Source: Saccoglossus kowalevskii (Eukaryota; Hemichordata; Enteropneusta; Harrimaniidae). From it: a stretch of 64,000 nt of DNA. Of this stretch, positions 22,711 through 34,945 are shown piece after piece (positions within the stretch are counted from its first letter, which is position 1; every line of letters begins with the position of its first letter). The stretch spans positions 480,148 through 544,147 of the forward strand of contig NW_003149768.1 of NCBI RefSeq assembly GCF_000003605.2, given 5' to 3'. The notes under the pieces are model-generated. The model saw only the letters and a list, made by a program, of their open reading frames with translations, did not search any database and had not been told where the DNA came from. The translations under genes and the position numbers were made by a program.

Positions 22711-23757
22711 ATGACCAACATTATCATGTTCAACTTCAATCAGACAACGTATAGATGGATGACAATTGCAGTGAGTATGTTACTGACAGTGTTGATAGTA
22801 CAGAAATTGTGTCTGAACCAAGAAGCTGAAGAAAAAATGGTCCGTTATGAAGACGACCCCAGTGCCAAGGAAGGTCAAGATTGGATTGGACCAAATACAA
22901 AACGCCGTAAATATACTACAAATGGAAAAATTGCGATAAATCAAAGCGACTACCTGACATCAAACTTAATAAGAGTTTGCGCCGATATACAACGTCGCTA
23001 TGGATTTGTCATTGTACAATTACTAAACTATGCATATATAAATATGACTAAAAGTTGGATTTGTAATCTTGAACAGTTTGATGATGTAATGCAGCGAGTG
23101 GTGTTCATTGCTACTGATCAGACAACGTATGACGAGCTATTTAAATGGAGACATTCACTCAACGTTGTATTTGCGCAATACGGTTCAGAAAATGCTTTGC
23201 GCTGGGGACATGTTAGTTACTTTAAATATTGTCTTTTTCGAGCTCAAATAATTGACGCATTGTTGAATCATAATATCTCTGTTTTAATGACCGAATCTGA
23301 CGCTGTTTGGTTTAGCTACCCACTTCATGCGTTCAAGCCAACAGACGAAGCCGTTGACATGATTGTTAACAGCGATAAATATGAAGGAGGCAATGGCTTT
23401 TGCACTTGCCTTTTGTTTCTTAATGCTACTACCAACACACGTCGTGTATGGGGCACACTGACCAAAAGATTAGACCAAAAGTTGTCACAATTTACAGAAG
23501 AAGGCGCTATCCGCAAAAACGGTTTTGCGCAAGAAATGTTTTACCGAATAGTAATGAACGACGATGAAATAGCAACCAGATTTTTGCCAAATAAACAATT
23601 CGTTTCTGGGCAGTGGTATTCCTCGAAAGTTATACAGAATGCAGCGGATCCAATCATTTTGCAAAATAACTTCATCGCCGGCAATACTAACAAAATAAAA
23701 CGGGCCATCAAGTGGGGACATTGGTTTCTCTCTGAAAATGCATCTCATTGCTTGTAA
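22711..23757 (+). CDS. Type II membrane nucleotide-sugar transferase, copy B (PF03407-like)
   Basis: Encodes 348 residues from this ATG; a second ATG at 22726 aligns with the start used in copy A and would give 343. The exon begins after TTATTTTACAG (22680); because the next bases are AG, a 2-bp alternative acceptor is possible. A hydrophobic anchor at about residues 16-35 (WMTIAVSMLLTVLIVQKL) is followed by a charged stem and the same catalytic domain as copy A, with TESDAVWFSYP near residue 197 and sequons NMT, NIS and NAT. Upstream codons to 22579 are open but lie before the acceptor, so I exclude them. As a family member it should transfer a sugar from a nucleotide donor in the Golgi lumen. 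Substrate unknown. Confidence 0.86.
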   Translation: MTNIIMFNFNQTTYRWMTIAVSMLLTVLIVQKLCLNQEAEEKMVRYEDDPSAKEGQDWIGPNTKRRKYTTNGKIAINQSDYLTSNLIRVCADIQRRYGFVIVQLLNYAYINMTKSWICNLEQFDDVMQRVVFIATDQTTYDELFKWRHSLNVVFAQYGSENALRWGHVSYFKYCLFRAQIIDALLNHNISVLMTESDAVWFSYPLHAFKPTDEAVDMIVNSDKYEGGNGFCTCLLFLNATTNTRRVWGTLTKRLDQKLSQFTEEGAIRKNGFAQEMFYRIVMNDDEIATRFLPNKQFVSGQWYSSKVIQNAADPIILQNNFIAGNTNKIKRAIKWGHWFLSENASHCL

Positions 23758-25309
23758 TATTTTTCTTGGAAATTACCAAGTGTAGAATTATTTTCCAATA
23801 TAATTTATTACTATGAAGATATCCCACCCCATAGGACAAAATATGGTGGGGGTTTAATAATAATCATGGTTAATTATTTCTCATAATGTATTTCTAGTTT
23901 ATACATTCGTAGATGATATTATATTTTGCAGCTAGAAACACTGGCAATCAATACAAGTAACTACTTTCAATTATGCTGTGAAAAAAATAAATATCTTAAA
24001 CTTTGCAATCCATGCAAATAAATTAAATAAAAGTACCGTTCAATTTATATAGCGTTGATAAATAGTTTAAAAACGATACCAGACAAGTATTTATATATAC
24101 ACACAACAGAACCAACGCATGGAACAAACGTAAACATACACCCAGCCTGGATACGCAATGACTTATATTGCATAGAGAAATAGGCAAAGTGGAATTAAAT
24201 GTACATTATCATATATAATATCTGGCGTTAGTTAGCTAATTAATAATATATGTTAATCATATATCAGCAGCTGGTAGTATAAGGATATATGCAAGTAACC
24301 TTACGTAACCTACAGAGTTAAACGACGTGTTTCCTTAATCATGTCGAACCGTCTGTGATAAGATTATGGTTTTTAAGAGTGTGTGTAATTGCATAATCCC
24401 CAATATTGGGAAACGTATTAGTAGGGGTAACATATCAACATCTTATTATTTCATCCGTGATCAGATTACTATAAAGGTGCTTGTCCAAGTGTCACGTGGA
24501 GATGTTGAGATTAGACTACATGACATCGAACCATGACACCCACGTATCAACATCTTTGATATGATTAAACCACCTAAAAATATAAATTATATAAATTCCT
24601 TTAATGAAAAAATCAACCACAGCCCCAGGTGGGTATACCGCAAGAATCATGACATACACAGAAATGCGTTAGTGACTCGTTAGTATGTGCCACATTAATT
24701 AGCAGTATAAATAAGATGTTATCATCTGTCATCCGTGTAGTTTAGTGCTCCCTATCAACAAGTCATTACACACGATTTGTCTTTCTCTTCCATTTTAATA
24801 TCCAAATAACGATCGATTGTACGCTGATATAACAATTTAGATGCAAATTGTTGTGTTGTGCGTACCATTATTTGTGTTCGTCTGTTTTATTTTTTTAATT
24901 AGTTTTAGTTGTACGTACTTTCTGACATTAATTCAATCGTTAAGTTTTGAAAAACATGGCAGAGCACAACACTGTCTATATTTTACGCACTATCAACACA
25001 CGGGTGGTTTATTGGAAATTGCTCTTCAACTTTTGTAAAGAAATGTATAGGGAAGTAAGATTCGTGAATATACGGCTTTTGGGGTCATATCTGGGTTAAT
25101 TCTGGTTTAATTATAACGGTATTATGCAACCTAAATCAATTAAATTGTATCACACATACATTTGTTTCACAAGGAAAACACATTAGTGATTAGAGAACAC
25201 ATGTTTATTGGTAACAATGGCGGCAGTTTAATTACTAGTATCACCCCTGACAAAGGTTCGTCGACGGCAACCGGTGTGGCTCACAACATGACATTTTATA
25301 AAACCATTT

Positions 25310-25690
25310 TTACAATTCATTTTTATTTTATAATTCCTTTTTAATAACCATTTTCAGTTCTGAAAACGATTTTAAAATCCACTTACGTTTCTGATTTTCA
25401 TTTTAAAAAACAATTGTTTAAATCTATTTTTGTTAAATTTTCCATTTTTTTACAAAAATTCATTTTCATTTTTTAAATTCGTTTTTATTATCAAAATCCA
25501 TTTTTGATTTCAAAATCCATTTTCGTTTTTAAAATCCAATTTCATTTTTAAAATCCATTTCTGTTTTTAAAATTCATTTTTTATTTCAAAATCCAATTTC
25601 ATTTTTAAAATCCATTTTTATTTTTAAAATCTATTTTTTAAATCCGTTTTTTGTTTTTACTAAATCGTTTCTATTTTTAAAATCCATTTT
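25310..25690. repeat. Low-complexity minisatellite of the AAAATCCATTTT type
   Basis: Roughly twenty imperfect copies of a 13-to-27-bp motif built on TTTTAAAATCCATTTT. It starts just after the end of segmental copy B. Confidence 0.9.
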
Positions 25691-25699
25691 CGCCGTTGT

Positions 25700-27925
25700 T
25701 TCCCGTCTATCCCATTAACATTAACTGTTTTTAATTGTTTTTACTAAGATTCTCATTTCGATTCGATATTCGATTTGTGTTTTGTATATCATTTCAACTT
25801 GACCTGATCGTTTTTTTTTATTTCCACCAGTGATGTTTCTATGGTAAGGCTTCTTTATGTAAATTATCCTTCAGACTATAACTTATTTAGCCGTGGTTCC
25901 GTGGTGATTTTGTTTCATGAAGGGTTCATGGCTTCATCGGTCGGTTTGTGGCAATAACTTAAGTCTGTTTCATGTTTGGTTTTTTTATTGCAGCGTATAT
26001 ACTTTACCTACCTTTCCATCTTAATACACCATCACATTAAAAATTATTTAATTCATGCTACATTTTCTTAGAAAACTTTTGTCAGTGTTGTAGTGTCTAG
26101 ATCGGTGACCCATGCAAACTCTCCAGTATGTGCATAGGTTGTACTTTTACTTTTCAGATGTCTCATATAAGGCAAAGTGTTTTCCTTTTAATCATCGCAC
26201 GCATCAGTTTGAGACCTGCGTCGCACATAAGTGCGCCTCATACGGCAACATGTTAAAACATTGTTCTTTTTTTCTATTTAAAGAGGATGGTTTTTAAATC
26301 CGTTCATGATTGTATTAAACATCATATCCAAAAATGATAATGAATAATTTAATATTACTCTTGTTTGACCTATTTATTAATAATTTATTATATTCTTAAC
26401 AAATTCAATTTATCTAAATTCATAAATTGTCATTCTATTGAGTACCTTCTGTATGACGTAATTATAACAAGGCAACAATCACATATAAACCGGAGGATAT
26501 CCACGTGTTTCCATTAAAGAGTTCATTTGGTGAAACTAATGTACTAAATTGGTATAAATTTTTTTAAATAAGATCAAGTGTCCATAACGTTAATACATTA
26601 GACCATGATAATGCACACATAGATGACTAATATACAAACTAATATACATACAAGCCGGTAGGCTGGCTGACGATCCGCTCCGCTAAAAAAACAACATGTT
26701 TTCTGCTGTTGCCATGGTAGGACATGAACGTAGAGCTAACGTCGGTTTATTACTAAGACAAGGTCCCGTGTAAGAAGTTCGCTAAACGTCACTTCACTTT
26801 ATACCTGTGATTATTAATTCCGACCGTTTTTCAATTTTATGTCACTATTCAATGCAGCAACGAAACTAGACGTCTAGTGTTATGCAAATTGATGTGATAT
26901 GTTGTTCGATATCGTCAGTGAAACCGGAGGCTCGTTTGTACATTACGTACGCCGTCAACGACTCATATTTACATACATTTGTACCAGGCGACTACACATT
27001 TCAATGCGTACATAGTACTATAAATCGAATGTTTACCTACGAAAATATATTGCTTTTCATCCATATATATATTACTAATGACTCTAAAACTGTATTTCGT
27101 GTTTCGACTTGTGCATTTCATTCGTGGTGTAATAATATATAGTTTGTTTGAAATTCATTATTTACATATTACGTTATTTAATGAAATAAACATATGCAGG
27201 ATGAAAATGAGAAGGAAATCATTTGCAAACATTCGCTGCGGGCATATTAGATTACGATTCAGTGGTTAGTTTCATTGTGGTACCGCTGATAAAAACTTTA
27301 CTTTCGTCCAATCACAGGTGAAAAAATTATTAATACATTTTGACAGATATGTCATTCAAACATACTAAACAATACTTTGATTATTTGACAATGTACTCAA
27401 GAAACCATACATTTTTGCTTTACCACTATATATGGATACAGCCAAACCTTAGACATAATTATCAATGTTGTCAATGACGCAATACAACTAATGATAACTG
27501 ATGCAACGTTTTCGCTCAAAAGTTCAGAATTTCTTGTTTATGATATTAGCTGGTCATATGTGTATTGTTCATCCATTTTCCACATTTATTCCTAAGTGAA
27601 CATTTGGTACATTTGATTAAAAGTCGCCAGCTAATCGCAACTACGACCATATTCTATTTGTACATTTTTTCTATATTTTGTGTGTGTTGTTATGACTTAC
27701 ATTTTTTATGAAATAAACACCTATCTAATCTATGTACAACTAAACCAATTCCAATGGCCAATAATTGAAAATCACCGAATGTGACATTCACCAGTTACCA
27801 GTCCTAACTAAACATTGAGTGCTCAATAAGGTTGAGAAGATATTACCATGATTTCAGCTGTAAATTTTGCTCCCTGTATTGAAATGTAAAATGCAATCCA
27901 TTTCAAATATCATATACATGGTATT
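25700..27925. other. AT-rich DNA with no supported gene
   Basis: Short ORFs only (up to 86 codons at 26882-27142), without domain or splice support. I see no repeat or RNA gene. Confidence 0.45.
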
Positions 27926-27931
27926 ACCTGG

Positions 27932-28789
27932 AAAGGGAGTTATAAAGTCCAGAGAGCTGTCATATATGACCTTAAGGGAGTTTTTGCGACCATAAGTTAG
28001 TATTTAAATTAACACATTTGAATCTAGCATTTCTTCCAAGTTGTCTGAATAGATTGTCATCAAATATACCGCAGCAGATGCAATGTTATACAACTGACTT
28101 CAGTTAATTTCTTCTTATATATTCCCTAACTCGAAGAGAGCATTAGTTACCGAGGAAGAGCCGAAATCAACCGTGCTTTCCAAGGATCATAATACATCCG
28201 CATATCGGTCACATCATGAATATATGTTTATACATATTTGCAATGTGTTTATTCAGTTTTCCGAGTTACTATAAATAACATTTCAGCATACTAAGTATAT
28301 GCATATATAAGTATAATGATGTAATTTGTCTAAGCAACCAAGCACAGAAGGAGAGTTGTAAAAGGGCGTTATAAAGTCCAGAGGGCTGTCATATATGACC
28401 CTAACGGAGTTTTTGCGACCATAAGTTAGTATTTAAATTAACACATTTGAATCTAGCGTTTCTTCCAAGTTGTCTGAATAGATTGTCATCAAATAGACCG
28501 CAGCAGATGCAATGTTATACAACTGACTTCAGTTAATTTCTTCTTATATATTCCCTAACTCGAAGAGAGCATTAGTTACCGAGGAAGAGCCGAAATCAAC
28601 CGTGCTTTCCAAGGATCATAATACATCCGCATATCGGTCACATCATGAATATATGTTTATACATATTTGCAATGTGTTTATTCAGTTTCCCGAGTCACTA
28701 TAAATAACATTTCAGCATACTAAGTATATGCATATATAAGTATAATGATGTAATTTGTCTAAGCAACCAAGCACAGAAGGAGAGTTGTG
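27932..28789 (+). repeat. 429-bp head-to-tail tandem duplication
   Basis: 27932-28360 and 28361-28789 are nearly identical over their whole length, starting at AAAGGG(A/C)GTTATAAAG. I see only a handful of substitutions (for example CTTAAGG versus CCTAACG, and TTTTCCGAGTTAC versus TTTCCCGAGTCAC). No ORF spans it. The low divergence points to a recent duplication, or to an assembly artefact. Confidence 0.95.
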
Positions 28790-28979
28790 AAAGTTTCAAG
28801 TATTGAATAGCAGCATGACAATGTTTTTGTATAAATCTTTAAGAGTATTGCAACTATGGTAACTTATTAGCTCCATTATTCCAGCAATTATGTCATACAC
28901 TTTAACCCAGACTTGCGATGTCCTTGCTACTGCTATTATCACTTCGCAGACATTGACACAAACTTATTCGTGTACTTGT

Positions 28980-28985
28980 TTTATT
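28980..28985 (-). promoter_or_regulatory. Possible polyadenylation signal of the sulfotransferase gene
   Basis: AATAAA on the minus strand about 17 bp after the stop codon of the sulfotransferase. A 3' untranslated region this short would be unusual, so a more distal signal may also be used. Confidence 0.35.
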
Positions 28986-29001
28986 ACTTCACAGATTTAA
29001 T

Positions 29002-29972
29002 TCATTTACTTGGTTTGAGTATAAGCGGCTTATCATAATCAAAAAGTTTAAAATCAAGTATATATTTGTCATATAAACGAGAAAGTAGTTCCTCGGGAAC
29101 AGTTGAGTAGTAGTAAAAATATGTGTAGTCGCGTGAACTGTTTGTCGCTTGAGTGTCATAAGTTGGAAACTTTACCAAGTCGGTAGCATTAATCTTTTCT
29201 AAAACGTAGAGGGCGTCATCTTGCAATTCTTCAAACTTGCCAATAATATCGTAATTCACATTGCACACGTCAGCGAGTAGAAACATAGGAGCCCAATGCA
29301 TATCCATTTTCCACAAACTGGTGTCAGGATCTATTAGGTATTTAACAAACTCAAGAAATGTAACATCGGAGCCAGTTCTCAATGAAAACGAAGACGGGTT
29401 TTCCCTATATTTTGCAATGATGGTTGTGCCATATCTTTTTCTGTAGATAATATCGTCGTCGCTCTCCAATTTGTTTCGGTAAGCGGATAATATCCTATGA
29501 AATGGTTCTCTCACAAATACTACTTTTGTGTATGTCTTCATTCTGATGTTTACCTCGGACATCGACAGTGAAGACAACCGCGGGTAGTGATATTTATGCT
29601 GTACGTCCTTGTGATATAACGAATCCATGGAATTCACATCTCCCTGTAAAACGAGAAATACACGTTTCCAGGTTGTAGAGGCAATTTTTGGAAGAGCGGA
29701 AAATATAATCTTATAGTCGTCATTGTAAATTGACGATTTTCCACCCATTTGGAATTTAACACCGCTACGTCTAGCATCGGTACATTCCCTTCTTATCACA
29801 GATTTTCTATATTCTTGAATTTGGTTGAGGTTTACTTGGGAAACGTGATCAATTTCGTCGATTTCGTCTGATTGAAATTCCTCGTTATTATATATAGTGG
29901 CATTTTGTACAAACTCATTCAAAAAGTGTGAGACATACGTGACTGTTGGAAAAGTATCGTTTTCTGGATTTC
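29002..29972 (-). CDS. Carbohydrate sulfotransferase, catalytic exon (exon 2)
   Basis: This exon supplies residues 37-359 of a type II Golgi sulfotransferase of the HNK-1/chondroitin-4-O type (PF03567), which moves sulfate from PAPS to a glycan. The 5'-phosphosulfate loop is PKIASTTWKRVF at about residues 131-142. The 3'-phosphate site is VREPFHRILSAYRNK from about residue 190. The C-terminal Y-x-FDY-type ending (FKLFDYDKP) is also typical, and 359 residues is a normal length. The exon starts after CTCTTTGTTTTAG on the minus strand, in phase 1. That matches exon 1 exactly and makes the codons upstream of it (to 30036) intronic. The stem, residues 40-100, is acidic. The gene lies opposite in strand to the two transferases. 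Confidence 0.88.
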
Positions 29973-31102
29973 CTAAAACAAAGAGATCGGTTATTTTGAA
30001 TATTGACGCCATTTTAATCACAAGTAACTCCATCAAACAAAAGTGTTATCATTACAAATAAGGCATTTAACGAAAAGTCCTGACTGTATAATTTTATACT
30101 CAAACAAAGTAATAAAGTTATTGTTATACATCTTTTCCTTCCAAGGAAACACCATGGGAATGCCAAATACAAAAAGTTTAGAACAGAATCAGCGAACTTT
30201 CTTGTGTGAAGTCCGGTCAAACTCTGGTGGCAGCCATGTTTGTTTTTATTATTAGAGGAATATTATATTATTTCATATTTAGAATTCGCATTTCCTAATA
30301 TGTTAGGATGAAAATACCACGTAAAATACCGCAAAATTACGGCACACTGTAACGTATGGCGTTACTGTGACAGATTTATATTAATACATTATTAAAGATC
30401 TATCACCGTAACGCCATAAGTTACAGCATTTGTAATTTTGCGGTATTATATAAAGAAATGCGAATTCCAAATATGGAATGATTACACGCGTAAGCGTCCT
30501 CTAATAATAAACACAAACATGGCTGCAACAAGAGTTTGACCAGACTCCATACAAAGACATTCGCTGATTCTGTTCTAAACATTTTGGATTTCGGCATTCC
30601 CAATGGTGTATCTTTGAAGGGAAAAGATGTAAAATATTAAGGTTATTACGAGGTTGTCTCAAAGTATGCATTCATAGACAGTACGCCAAATTTTGACAGT
30701 ATGGCTGACTAAAACAACATATCCCAATACCTCAATACGTTGGTACTTTTACGCAATATTTCATGAACTGTTATTAAGAATTATATTAATTCGGACATTA
30801 CTTGCAGTTCCATATGTCAGCTAAAAGCATGCGTGATATAAAAATGTATACAATTGATACATCATTTTAAATTCTCCCAACTTCAGATTCTCCATGCACG
30901 TTAATGTTTGTCATTATTGTGTCGTGATAATTTACAGATTGTGAAAAGGTCCAGATGTCAATTTAGTTCAAAATTAGTAATTATGTTACTGTAAACGATT
31001 TGTAGTGTCACTTATAAGATATTCCTTATATGTTTTTGTTAAAATTGTCGTGCTTGCAATGACATGAAAAACTAAACAATGAATACATATGGTGGGACTC
31101 AC
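29973..31102 (-). other. Intron of the sulfotransferase gene
   Basis: 1130 bp bounded by GTGAGT at the 5' end and CTCTTTGTTTTAG at the 3' end, both strong signals. About half of it is the palindromic repeat at 30110-30650. Confidence 0.7.
30110..30650. repeat. Large imperfect palindrome inside the sulfotransferase intron
   Basis: The left arm (about 30110-30378) and right arm (about 30388-30650) are reverse complements of each other at roughly 80-85% by eye. Near the centre, GTAACGCCATA-GTTACAG reads outward in both arms, followed by TAATTTTGCGGTATT, GCGAATTC, a CATGGCTGC-AC-AGAGTTTGACC block, TTCGCTGATTCTGTTCTAAAC and GGTTATTAC. A third copy, one arm only, is at 18060-18310. It behaves like a fold-back or long-terminal-inverted-repeat nonautonomous element with a minimal centre. 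Confidence 0.85.
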
Positions 31103-31211
31103 CTTTCGGTCCTGTTAATAAATATATTCCAATAATAATAAACAACACTGTCAGAACTACCATAAGTATTTTAGTCGACGGTGCTGTTAATGATCGGAAT
31201 CCTTTCACCAT
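31103..31211 (-). CDS. Carbohydrate sulfotransferase, membrane-anchor exon (exon 1)
   Basis: Encodes residues 1-36 plus the first base of codon 37. A basic N-terminus (MVKGFRSLTAPSTK) is followed by one strong transmembrane segment, ILMVVLTVLFIIIGIYLL, as expected for a type II Golgi enzyme with its catalytic part in the lumen. The exon ends AAAG|GTGAGT, phase 1, which joins in frame to the acceptor at 29972 and restores a GGA glycine codon. Complementary phase, a fitting topology and the absence of any anchor in exon 2 together support this join. The upstream frame is open for four more codons but has no further ATG. Confidence 0.8.
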
Positions 31212-32915
31212 TATGAAAATCAAACAAATCGCGTGACTTTGGACAATTGCTGTAAAATTAACCTACGTGCGATCCAATTCATGGGTGTATTTACTGCATA
31301 AAAATTACTCCTCGCCTAACTGCGACGATTTCACAGATGACGTACTGTGAATGAAAATAAGTACTGTACACGATATACAATAATTGAAATTATAAGCGTA
31401 AAAATATTTTTATACCCTCTGCTTTTGTTACACGCTCATAATAATGAATTGTATCCAATGTTTACAAAATAATCAGTCGTTGCATGCCAGAATTTGCTGT
31501 GACGTCACAACACTTTGTATTATGGGAATAGTTGGAAGCGATTGTCCCAATAAAAATGTACACAGACTTTTGAAGTTCAAAATAAACGTATTTTCAATGA
31601 ATATATTGTAAAAATAACACTATTATAATATTATTAAATGTAACTCAGCANNNNNNNNNNNNNNNNNNNNNNNNNNNNNNNNNNNNNNNNNNNNNNNNNN
31701 AAACGCATGACGATTCATAGTATCTGGATTACGCGAAGCTTGCAACCTCCCCCCCCAATACATTTTGCTGGATCCGCCACTGCCTCATTTTGAGTAATGC
31801 AAATAGATTGAGGCTTTGTCTATATAACAACACTTACTCCATTAATGATGGCGTCTCAGTGGGGCGATTATTCTCATTTTATTATTCTTTAATTTGAATT
31901 TCGTCACATATTTGTCTGCGTGTAACTGATAAAGATATTATTAGAAATGTGTAGAACACGAGACAGACGTACACACGAAGAGGGGCAGTAATATACAGCT
32001 AATCTCCACAAACTTTAAAAAAAGTGAAGTTTGGGCATTGTTTTGTGGCTGTAATACCGTATTCATTAGTACGAGGAATGCTTGATTATTTTATGTGAGC
32101 GGTGAATATCATTCATTATTTCGGTGCCTGTTTCCCAGCAACGCAGTGCAGTGCGGCCTTGTTTCTGGGGCTTACTAAGCACCTTAATTTAGTTGAGATC
32201 TTCTGTGGGAAGAATTTTTGTCACAGTTGTATAAAGATAAACGTTGTTTATATTTAAAAAGACATATAAGCAAAGCATATTTCAACTATTTCACATTGTG
32301 TAAGAAGATGAAGTCACACTTGTCTGGTTGAGGATCCAATGCCAAATTATTATTATATGTATAGTTGAACAACTGTTGAATACCATACACAACTTCTGAC
32401 TGTGTTTTGCATTTATTTCTATACTGCATAAAAAGTCTGTAACACACACTAAGTCATTATATATGCATGCCCAGACATGCACAATTTGTGTACATTTAAC
32501 CTGGACCAACACTTTTACGTTCGTATTGGCAAAACTAATGATAATATTAATGTACATAACTGATGTTTAAATAAATATTTTACTATATATTGCCTACACT
32601 AATTATTTACAAATAATTATAATTATTTTAATTCACAGTACATAATATGCACAATACAACATGTCAGGACCATGTTCTATGGTTTAGGGAGGGGGTGATT
32701 TCGAGGGTGTAAAGAAACCCGTGACGTGTATTTATTTATTCCACAAAAGCTTACCAAAACTCGGTTTCATAGCTGTTTGAAGAAAAAAAGGCTAATTTTA
32801 TTTCGACAATATTATCTTTACTCAGTCCTAACTGCTATGTCATAAATGTTCATTCGGTTAAGATGTTTTCCGAATTTTACTTGTTGTTTATTGTATTTGG
32901 TTTTCTAGTAATATA
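31212..32915. other. Intergenic DNA with a 50-base assembly gap
   Basis: Should contain the sulfotransferase promoter; no clear TATA box was identified. Positions 31651-31700 are N, so the two sides are joined by scaffolding only. After the gap, a C-run with GGATCCGCCACTGCC resembles the end of a mobile element. No gene seen. Confidence 0.6.
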
Positions 32916-32919
32916 CAAT

Positions 32920-34945
32920 TTAAGGTAGAGATGCAGTTTATTTGTGAATTTCAATAAAAAATAGTTTGTTTCGCTTTTTATATTGATCTTTTGGACATTT
33001 GATTAATGGATTCTCATTGGAACACCGTTAAAATTGTTGGTTGTTTTCTGGTTAAAATAATTTAAAAAAACACTCACACGTGGCAATGTTTATGCCCAGT
33101 TGCCTAATTTGCATGAGTACGCAAATAACAGGGCCTTTGATTGGCAATATGCAAATCGGATTGTACGGGTCATAGTTTATCAAATCACGTGCATGCAATT
33201 ATTCTCAAATCAGTTCTCGCTCGCTTGCAAAGCAAACATATTTCCTCGGCGTTTTTCCTAATTTCTATCATTACATTATGCGTGGTCTGAAAAGAAAGAG
33301 AGGTAGAATGAAGATTCAAAAGTAGGATCGACATAGTTAGTCAGTCGCCGGTACATTTGCCGACCACTCATATAATAACACAGGTAGGACAGCGGTGACA
33401 CCATGACATCGAAATTGTCTGAAAATAACACAATTTTCGAAATTATATTTCGATCCGCTTCACACAACTCAAACATGATATCGGTAGAAACTATCGATCG
33501 ATAATTTCGAACTAAAACGTGTTAAATCCTGTGAAAATCGAAACACCAGAGCAAAATACCACTGTCCTCTACGCGGATATTTTGAAGCAGAGACCCGAAC
33601 ATGCGCAGTTCCTAAACATGTACGCGCGTACTGCGTCATCAAAAACCGATGCAGATGTTTTTTTTTTAAGTTTTCAGGAATATTCAATTTAAAAATACAA
33701 CATATAATTATACAACATACAACATTACAATATATTTAAATTTTGAGGCTTGCAGTTTTGATTCTTACCGAATATATTCACTGGGTCGGGGAGATGCAGA
33801 CTTTCATGTAGCTTTTGTCCAATAAATACCTGTACTTCGATCATTCTCAAGTTTTGCTAGGTGGTGCGAGACAGCTTTGTTCGTAACCGGACGAAATCCG
33901 TTTAATTCAATGAAGCAAACAACTGACAATGCTAACATAAATTGCAAAGGTACGCTAAAATTAATAGAAAACAAGCAAATAATTCCCATGAAAAATAAAT
34001 CACAGAGAGATGTAACTTGATAACAACTTTTTTGACCTATAAGTTTTGTGGCTGACCTCTTCTACGCGTCTGATGTTTTGTTTTCCTCGTCATAATACTT
34101 TTTGATGATTTTGAGTTTTTTAGCCTACAACTAGGCCACGACCTTTGCTTTTACCGTGAAACATAGGGAAGTTAACGTCAATTTGACGGACATTCCATTT
34201 TTAAAAAAACTAACGAAGCACACTGTCTAGCATCCCCATTTTTTCGCCGGTAGTACAACAGCATGTTTTGTACGTATATCCATGCGCTGATTGTTTCTGA
34301 TTTATATATATTCAAGGGCAGTTGTTCTGGTTCAACGATTTTACATCAAATGTCTATGTATATACGTTAACTTTCAATTTCAATAGTATGGAAAGTCTAA
34401 GAAGTGTGACAAAGCAGTAATTCCCAGTTTAACGCGCAAATATGCAAATTAGCATTTTTCTCGTCTTCTATTTTTGGTGAATTCTGGGGTTTGAAATTAA
34501 AATAACTGATAGACACTTTGGCCATTTGCCTTGAAATTGTCACACTTTATTGACAAGGTGCTTCCTTTCAAAATGCGTCCGGACAGTTTATTACGGCGAG
34601 TGGAACAAAAATAACAAGTCCGCAATTAATATAGATTTATAAATTATGCAAAAATAGAAAGGAATGACTTTGAAATCCGTTAGAGAGATGAGTGGACACA
34701 TTCGAATTAGGAGTATACCAAGGTAACCAGTGATGTAATTTTATCTACAAACGAACTTGAAGTTTTTAAGCTAATTTTTGTAAACCACTTTTGCCCAACA
34801 AAGCATATATTTGACCCAATATCAAAAACGCATTCTGGATATTTAAAATAAAGACAAGTTTTACAAAGTTGGATATATAATATCATCTTTGTTGTCTAAT
34901 TACTCAATTAAAAAGCAAGCCAAATAAACTGCATCTCTACCTCAA
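32920..34945. mobile_element. TTAA-flanked terminal-inverted-repeat transposon 1
   Basis: The left end is TTAA then GGTAGAGATGCAGTTTATTT. The right end is its exact inverse followed by TCAA, a one-base variant of the TTAA target duplication. The element is 2026 bp. TTAA target sites are the hallmark of piggyBac-type elements, but no transposase domain is visible, so this is a nonautonomous or degraded copy. A related element lies at 57746-59618. Inside it, on the minus strand, a signal-peptide-like ORF at 33804-33989 ends near an ACAG|GTATTT donor. That ORF could be a captured exon but is too weak to call. Confidence 0.7.

Larger units (their letters stand above)
20535..25190 (+). repeat. Tandem segmental duplication, copy B
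   Basis: Counterpart of 15010-19790 with the same order of landmarks: 5' exon, intron, coding exon, 3' blocks. Its intron (20668-22680) is longer than in copy A, partly because of a T-rich low-complexity run at 21300-21425. Divergence is strong in the introns and low in the catalytic coding part, so selection has kept the enzyme domain. Confidence 0.85.

Noticed and set aside
29973-30036. Upstream extension of the sulfotransferase frame as an alternative start
   Set aside because: A strong acceptor (CTCTTTGTTTTAG) ends at 29973 with the phase needed by the membrane-anchor exon. The extension itself has no membrane segment.
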